NCBI GenBank assembly: GCA_903898215.1
Contig: CAIUEQ010000309.1
Coordinates: 1 to 9,852, forward strand
DNA: 9,852 nt
Direction: 5' to 3'
From: an uncultured Bacteroidota bacterium
Lineage (GTDB): Bacteria > Bacteroidota > Bacteroidia > UKL13-3
Below the pieces are notes generated by a model, which ran no database searches, had not been told where the DNA came from, and saw only the letters and a program-made list of their open reading frames with translations. The position numbers and the translations under genes are program-made. Shown here one piece after another: positions 6,385-9,852 of the stretch. Numbering within the stretch: the first letter of the stretch is position 1; every line of letters begins with the position of its first letter.

Positions 6385-6756
6385 ATGTATTCGTCATTTG
6401 AAGAATTAGAAGTTTGGAAAGAATGCAGGAAACTTAGACAAATGATTTCTGTGCTAACTAAGAAATTTCCTGAAAGTGAAAAATATAAACTTACTGATCA
6501 AATCTTGAGGTCATCAAAATCACCTTGTGCAAATATTTCAGAAGGTCATGGAAGGTATCATTATCAAGAAAATATTCAGTTTTGCAGAATTGCACGAGGT
6601 TCATTAAGTGAAACGCATAACCATTTAACCGATGCTTTAGATGAAAGATATATTTTAAACGAAGAATATGAGATTCACGTTAATCAAATTAAACTTTGTA
6701 TTCGTTTAATTAATGGTTACATCAATTATTTAGAAAAACAAAAAGCAAACAAATAA
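6385..6756 (+). CDS. Four-helix-bundle protein, 23S rRNA intervening-sequence (S23/IVP) family
   Basis: A 123-residue, largely helical protein with the hallmarks of the S23 four-helix-bundle family: FEELEVWKECRKL at the start, LTKKFPESEKYKLTDQI, the central S..C.NISEGHGR (46-57) and FCRIARGSLSET (66-77). The family was first noted as ORFs inside intervening sequences of 23S rRNA genes and is related to the Avd accessory protein of diversity-generating retroelements. Its biochemical role is poorly known, though nucleic acid binding is likely. Here it lies not in an rRNA gene but between serC and serA, 17 nt after serC and 43 nt before serA. Imperfect inverted repeats lie on both sides (6361-6384 and 6761-6799). 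No reverse transcriptase or template repeat is nearby. The ATG at 6385 was preferred to an in-frame TTG at 6376, which lies inside the repeat. Confidence 0.9.
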   Translation: MYSSFEELEVWKECRKLRQMISVLTKKFPESEKYKLTDQILRSSKSPCANISEGHGRYHYQENIQFCRIARGSLSETHNHLTDALDERYILNEEYEIHVNQIKLCIRLINGYINYLEKQKANK

Positions 6757-6760
6757 CGCC

Positions 6761-6799
6761 TATCAACAATTCAACCAATAACAAATCAACCAATAGTAA
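6761..6799 (+). repeat. Right arm of the inverted repeat enclosing the four-helix gene (copy A)
   Basis: The arm reads TATCAACAATTCAACCAATA (6761-6780) followed by ACAAATCAACCAATAGTAA, and abuts the serA ATG with no spacer. By hand alignment it matches 9158-9199 at about 28 of 36 positions with one gap. It contains the complement of the left arm at 6361-6384. Internally it repeats the word TCAACCAATA at 6771-6780 and 6787-6796. Confidence 0.7.
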
Positions 6800-7765
6800 A
6801 TGACAAAAATTTTAGCAAATGACGGAATTGATAGCAACGGAAAAAAAATCCTTGAAGCTGCAGGATTTACAGTTGTTACAGAAAAAGTTGCTCAGGAAAA
6901 TTTAGCAACAGAATTAAAAAATTATGATGGTGTTTTAGTTAGAAGTGCAAGTAAAATTCGTAAAGATATTATTGATGCTTGTCCAAATTTAAAACTCATC
7001 GGACGTGGTGGTGTTGGAATGGATAATATTGATGTGGAGTACGCAAAACATGCAGGAATAAAAGTAGTGAACACTCCTGCTTCTTCCAGTATTTCTGTTG
7101 CTGAGTTAGTATTCGCACATATCTTTTCAGGTGCTCGTTTAATACAAATTACAAACCGTGTGATGCCCGAAAAAGGAAATGCGGAATTTGGAAATTTGAA
7201 GAAAATTGCCTCCGAAGGAATTGAATTGAAAGGCAAAACAATGGGCGTTTATGGTTTTGGAAGAATAGGGCAGGAGGTTGCTAAAATTGCCATCGGACTT
7301 GGAATGAAAGTTCTTGCTTTCGATCCTTTTGTTGAAGTGGTTGATTTGAGTTTGGATCTTCCTGCACTCGGACAAAATTCACGTATCAAAGTTTCTATCA
7401 ATACAGTAAGCGAAGAGTCAGTAATTGCCCATAGTGATTTTATTACTTTTCATGTTCCGTTTAACGAAGGTGATAAAGCGATAATTGATACTGCGAAAAT
7501 GGCAAAAATGAAACGTGGTGTTGCTCTAATCAATTGTTCTCGTGGCGGTGTGATAAGCGAAAAAGATTTGTTGGAAAATTTAAATTCAGGACAAGTTGCA
7601 TTTGCAGGATTAGATGTTTTTGAAAAAGAACCTCCTGTAAATATGGATATTTTAAAACATTCACATGTTTCGTTAAGTCCACATATTGGAGGCAGTACCA
7701 AGGAAGCTCAAAACAGAATTGGAATTGAACTTGCCGAAAAAGTAATCGAGTTTTTTAAGAAGTAA
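6800..7765 (+). CDS. serA: D-3-phosphoglycerate dehydrogenase (short form)
   Basis: A cytoplasmic NAD-dependent dehydrogenase oxidising 3-phosphoglycerate to 3-phosphohydroxypyruvate, the first step of serine synthesis and the supplier of SerC's substrate. The substrate-binding domain comes first (about 1-95, with LKLIGRGGVGMDNID at 65-79). Next is the NAD domain with VYGFGRIGQ (G152, G154, G157). The catalytic triad is typical of 2-hydroxyacid dehydrogenases: R248 in NCSRGG, E277 in FEKEPP and H295 in SPHIGGST. At 321 residues it lacks the C-terminal ACT or ASB domains that bind serine in longer SerA enzymes, so allosteric feedback by serine is not evident. The ATG at 6800 directly follows a repeat arm, and no other plausible start lies nearby. 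It forms a cluster with serC, the four-helix gene and the DUF1015 gene. Confidence 0.93.
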   Translation: MTKILANDGIDSNGKKILEAAGFTVVTEKVAQENLATELKNYDGVLVRSASKIRKDIIDACPNLKLIGRGGVGMDNIDVEYAKHAGIKVVNTPASSSISVAELVFAHIFSGARLIQITNRVMPEKGNAEFGNLKKIASEGIELKGKTMGVYGFGRIGQEVAKIAIGLGMKVLAFDPFVEVVDLSLDLPALGQNSRIKVSINTVSEESVIAHSDFITFHVPFNEGDKAIIDTAKMAKMKRGVALINCSRGGVISEKDLLENLNSGQVAFAGLDVFEKEPPVNMDILKHSHVSLSPHIGGSTKEAQNRIGIELAEKVIEFFKK

Positions 7766-7767
7766 AA

Positions 7768-7837
7768 TAGCCACTAGCTTTTAGCCACTAGCAGTTAGCT
7801 CAATTGCCAGAAGCCAGAAGCTAGCAGCCAAAAGCTA
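7768..7837 (+). repeat. Hairpin-forming intergenic repeat between serA and the DUF1015 gene
   Basis: The left arm TAGCTTTTAGCCACTAGC (7775-7792) and right arm GCTAGCAGCCAAAAGCTA (7820-7837) are inverted copies matching at 15 of 18 positions. TAGCCACTAGC occurs twice directly (7768-7778, 7782-7792), and GCCAGAA twice in tandem (7806-7819). The right arm ends 4 nt before the DUF1015 ATG. Except for a few bases it fills the whole gap between the two genes. No T-run follows, so it is not an ordinary terminator. Confidence 0.8.
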
Positions 7838-7841
7838 AACA

Positions 7842-9086
7842 ATGGCAACAATCAAACCCTTCAAAGCCTTACGACCATCAAAAGAAAAAGTTGCTCAAGT
7901 TTCTGCGCAACCATATGATTCAAGTCATCCCGAAATCTCCTACAACGAATTTCATGATAACCCATTGAGTTATTTACATGTGGTAAAACCTTATATGAAT
8001 TTTGGTGGAAGAAAAAATGTCGAAAAATATTTTCCATTAGGAGCCGAAAAGCAAAAAGAATTTAAAGAGCAAGGTGTTTTAATAAAAGATGAAAAGCCTT
8101 CTTTTTATATTTATAGAATGATTAAAGGAAGTAAAGCTTCAACAGGTTTAATTGCTTCTGCTTCTGTTGATGATTACTTGGATAATCATATTCTGAAACA
8201 CGAAAATACTTTAACAGAAAAGCAAAACGAACTTGCCGAACATATTCGTTTTTTCGACAGTTTAGGAAATCCTGTTTTGCTCACTTATCCTGATAATACA
8301 ACCATTGACGATATTCTTGAAAAATATATTCAGCATCATGTTCCCGAATATAATTTTATCAGTTTCGATCAGGTAAAACATAATATCTGGGTAGTAAATG
8401 CCGATGAAGATATTCAAGAAATTGAAAAAGCATTTGCAGGAATGAGCAATCTATACATTGCAGATGGACATCATCGTTCTGCCGGTTTTGCAACTTATGC
8501 CCAATCGATGCGAGATGATAATGAAGGTCATCAAGGAAACGAATTATATAATTTTTATCCAGTGTGTCTGATCCCATTTTCAAAGCTTCAGATTTTTGAA
8601 TATCATCGATTAATAAAAGACGAGCAAACAATTTCTCATCCTGATTTTTTAAATCACTTGAAAAAATATTTTGATAAAACATCATGTGGAGACATTCCCG
8701 TTCAACCATTAAATAAAAGAGAATTCGGAATTTACTTTAATCATCATGCGTATTTGTTAAAACTTAAACCCGAATTTGAGAATGCTATTTCAGGTGTGCT
8801 CGAAAGTTTAGATGTTGCCATTGTGGAGGAATTTCTTCTTAAACGAATTTTTAATATTACTGATTCGAAAACCGATAAGCGTTTATCTTTTTTAGATGGA
8901 AGTAAAGGTATCGGTAAGATACAACAGGCAGTGGATAATGGCGATAATAGCGTGCTTATTACATTATATTCTACCAGCATAGATGAAATAAAACAAGTTG
9001 CAGAAAACAATTTGATTATGCCTCCAAAATCAACATGGATAGAACCAAAGTTGAGAACAGGATTGATTATTTATGAAACGATTTGA
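7842..9086 (+). CDS. DUF1015 family protein (COG4198), serine-locus associated
   Basis: A 414-residue soluble protein of the DUF1015 family, whose reaction I do not know. Recognisable family features are the N-terminal IKPFKALRPS, QPYD (23-26), NP.SYLHV.KP (40-50), KHENT (119-123), LYIADGHHRSAGFATYA (204-220) and the C-terminal MPPKSTWIEPKLRTGL (393-408). It is not a membrane protein and has no signal peptide. From memory, DUF1015 genes often neighbour serA and serC in Bacteroidota and some Firmicutes, and that is the layout here. The DGHHR motif (208-212) resembles the DGHHR-type motif of ParB/sulfiredoxin-fold serine kinases such as SerK and SbnI, so a role in serine or phosphoserine metabolism is possible. 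This is inference only. The ATG at 7842 lies 76 nt after serA, and the gap is filled by a hairpin-forming repeat. Confidence 0.88.
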   Translation: MATIKPFKALRPSKEKVAQVSAQPYDSSHPEISYNEFHDNPLSYLHVVKPYMNFGGRKNVEKYFPLGAEKQKEFKEQGVLIKDEKPSFYIYRMIKGSKASTGLIASASVDDYLDNHILKHENTLTEKQNELAEHIRFFDSLGNPVLLTYPDNTTIDDILEKYIQHHVPEYNFISFDQVKHNIWVVNADEDIQEIEKAFAGMSNLYIADGHHRSAGFATYAQSMRDDNEGHQGNELYNFYPVCLIPFSKLQIFEYHRLIKDEQTISHPDFLNHLKKYFDKTSCGDIPVQPLNKREFGIYFNHHAYLLKLKPEFENAISGVLESLDVAIVEEFLLKRIFNITDSKTDKRLSFLDGSKGIGKIQQAVDNGDNSVLITLYSTSIDEIKQVAENNLIMPPKSTWIEPKLRTGLIIYETI

Positions 9087-9096
9087 TGAAAGGAAA

Positions 9097-9199
9097 GTTG
9101 ATATGTGATTGGTTGATTAGTTGATGAAGTTTTAAGATTTGTATTTAAAATAACATGTATCAACCTATCAACTAATAACTCAATAAACCAATAAACACC
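9097..9199 (+). repeat. Inverted-repeat element without a gene, DUF1015-mazG gap (copy B)
   Basis: The left arm starts GTTGATATGTGATTGGTTGA (9097-9116) and the right arm TATCAACCTATCAACTAATA (9158-9177), running on to the mazG ATG. Within it ATTAGTTGAT (9116-9125) pairs perfectly with ATCAACTAAT (9167-9176). ATTGGTTGATT (9108-9118) pairs with AATAAACCAAT (9182-9192) at 10 of 11 positions. Both arms are homologous to those around the four-helix gene, but only about 30 nt of AT-rich spacer lies between them. There is no T-run after the hairpin, so a standard terminator is unlikely. Confidence 0.7.
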
Positions 9200-9852
9200 A
9201 TGCAAAATACCAAACAACAAAAATTAGATGCCTTCTCGCGATTGCTAGATATCATGGATGAGTTGCGTGCAAAATGTCCTTGGGATAAAGTGCAAACCAA
9301 CGAAACACTGCGTCATCTTACCATCGAGGAAACTTATGAATTGGCTGATGCAATTTTAAAAAACGAACCTCAGGAAATTAAAAAAGAGTTGGGCGATGTG
9401 TTATTGCATATTGTTTTTTATGCAAAGATCGGAAGTGAGAAAAATGATTTTGATATAGCAGATGTGATGAATAGTTTATGCGAAAAACTCATCAACCGTC
9501 ATCCTCATATTTATGGTGATGTAAAAGTAGAGAATGCCGAGCAGGTAAAAGAAAATTGGGAGCAGATAAAACTGAAAGAAGGAAATAAAAGCGTGTTGAG
9601 TGGCGTTGCCAAAGGAACTCCATCCATCATCAAAGCGTTACGCATGCAAGAAAAAGCTGCACAGGTTGGATTCGATTGGCCAACTGCAAAAGAAGTTTGG
9701 GCAAAAGTGGATGAAGAATTATTGGAGTTAAAAGAAGAATTTAAAGAAAATATTTTATCAGATAAAACAGAAAATGAATTAGGTGATTTTATTTTTTCAT
9801 TGATCAATCTTGCTCGAAAATATAATATCAATCCTGATGATGCATTGGAAAA
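9200..9852 (+). CDS. mazG: Nucleoside triphosphate pyrophosphohydrolase MazG, 3' partial
   Basis: The frame is open from ATG 9200 to the window edge, giving 217 codons of a protein usually about 260 residues long. MazG hydrolyses NTPs and dNTPs to the monophosphate and pyrophosphate, protecting against aberrant nucleotides and affecting (p)ppGpp in E. coli. The tandem architecture is visible. The first domain has CPWD (26-29), EETYE (43-47) and ELGDVL (63-68; metal ligands E63, D66), followed by RHPHIYGD (100-107). The linker has GFDWP (157-161). The second domain has EELLE (172-176) and ELGDFI (193-198). The start codon immediately follows a repeat arm. It probably belongs to the same transcript as serC-serA-DUF1015, but the 113-nt gap could hold a promoter I did not identify. 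Confidence 0.94.
   Translation, partial: MQNTKQQKLDAFSRLLDIMDELRAKCPWDKVQTNETLRHLTIEETYELADAILKNEPQEIKKELGDVLLHIVFYAKIGSEKNDFDIADVMNSLCEKLINRHPHIYGDVKVENAEQVKENWEQIKLKEGNKSVLSGVAKGTPSIIKALRMQEKAAQVGFDWPTAKEVWAKVDEELLELKEEFKENILSDKTENELGDFIFSLINLARKYNINPDDALE

Noticed and set aside
6385..6756. Four-helix protein as the Avd accessory protein of a diversity-generating retroelement
   Set aside because: No reverse transcriptase and no template/variable repeat pair are present nearby, and the sequence fits the broader S23 family.
7768..7837. Short CRISPR-like array
   Set aside because: The direct repeats are only 7-11 bp with almost no spacers and no cas genes in the window.
9097..9199. Intergenic hairpins as rho-independent terminators
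   Set aside because: The stems at 7775-7837 and 9108-9192 are AT-rich or long with bulges, and none is followed by a T-run, unlike the clear terminators at 410-437, 691-723 and 882-908.

Overview
The window looks like a chromosomal segment of an AT-rich member of the Bacteroidota. Three things seen in the sequence support this. A secreted protease ends in a type IX secretion (Por) sorting domain. Exact or near-exact Bacteroidota promoters (TTG/TTTG, about 19 nt, TAnnTTTG) lie before several genes. No convincing Shine-Dalgarno sequences precede the start codons. A family of outer-membrane-like proteins common in this phylum is also present. The species cannot be named from the sequence alone.

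Left part (1-938): the 3' part of a DUF1348 (SnoaL/NTF2-like) gene enters from the left edge and ends at a strong terminator. A gene-free stretch of about 250 nt follows, bounded on each side by a hairpin that could terminate in both directions. Next come a minus-strand tRNA-Ser(UGA) with its own promoter and terminator, and the terminator of the protease gene.

Middle part (939-5284): a secreted M43-type zinc metalloprotease with a PKD domain and T9SS tail lies on the minus strand, downstream of a YfcE-like metallophosphoesterase. A divergent rhomboid protease converges, with a 2-nt gap, on a small outer-membrane-barrel-like protein.

Right part (5285-9852): five plus-strand genes read as one cluster: serC, a four-helix-bundle (23S rRNA intervening-sequence type) gene, serA, a DUF1015 gene and the start of mazG. 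SerA and SerC are the first two enzymes of the phosphorylated serine pathway. The DUF1015 protein carries a DGHHR motif and may act on serine or a derivative, but that is inference.

The most unusual signal lies between the genes of this cluster. The four-helix gene is enclosed by imperfect inverted repeats (GTTGATA..GTGATTGGTT and TATCAAC..TCAACCAATAAC..AACCAATA). The DUF1015-mazG gap carries the same left and right arms with no gene between them, as a 'filled' and an 'empty' copy of one element would. A third gap (serA-DUF1015) has a different repeat of the same design, with 18-nt arms TAGCTTTTAGCCACTAGC and GCTAGCAGCCAAAAGCTA. Each right arm ends at, or 4 nt before, the next start codon, and one left arm holds the serC stop codon. 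This suggests a family of small, possibly mobile, hairpin-forming elements that settle in translation-initiation gaps, one of which carries an IVS-type protein gene.
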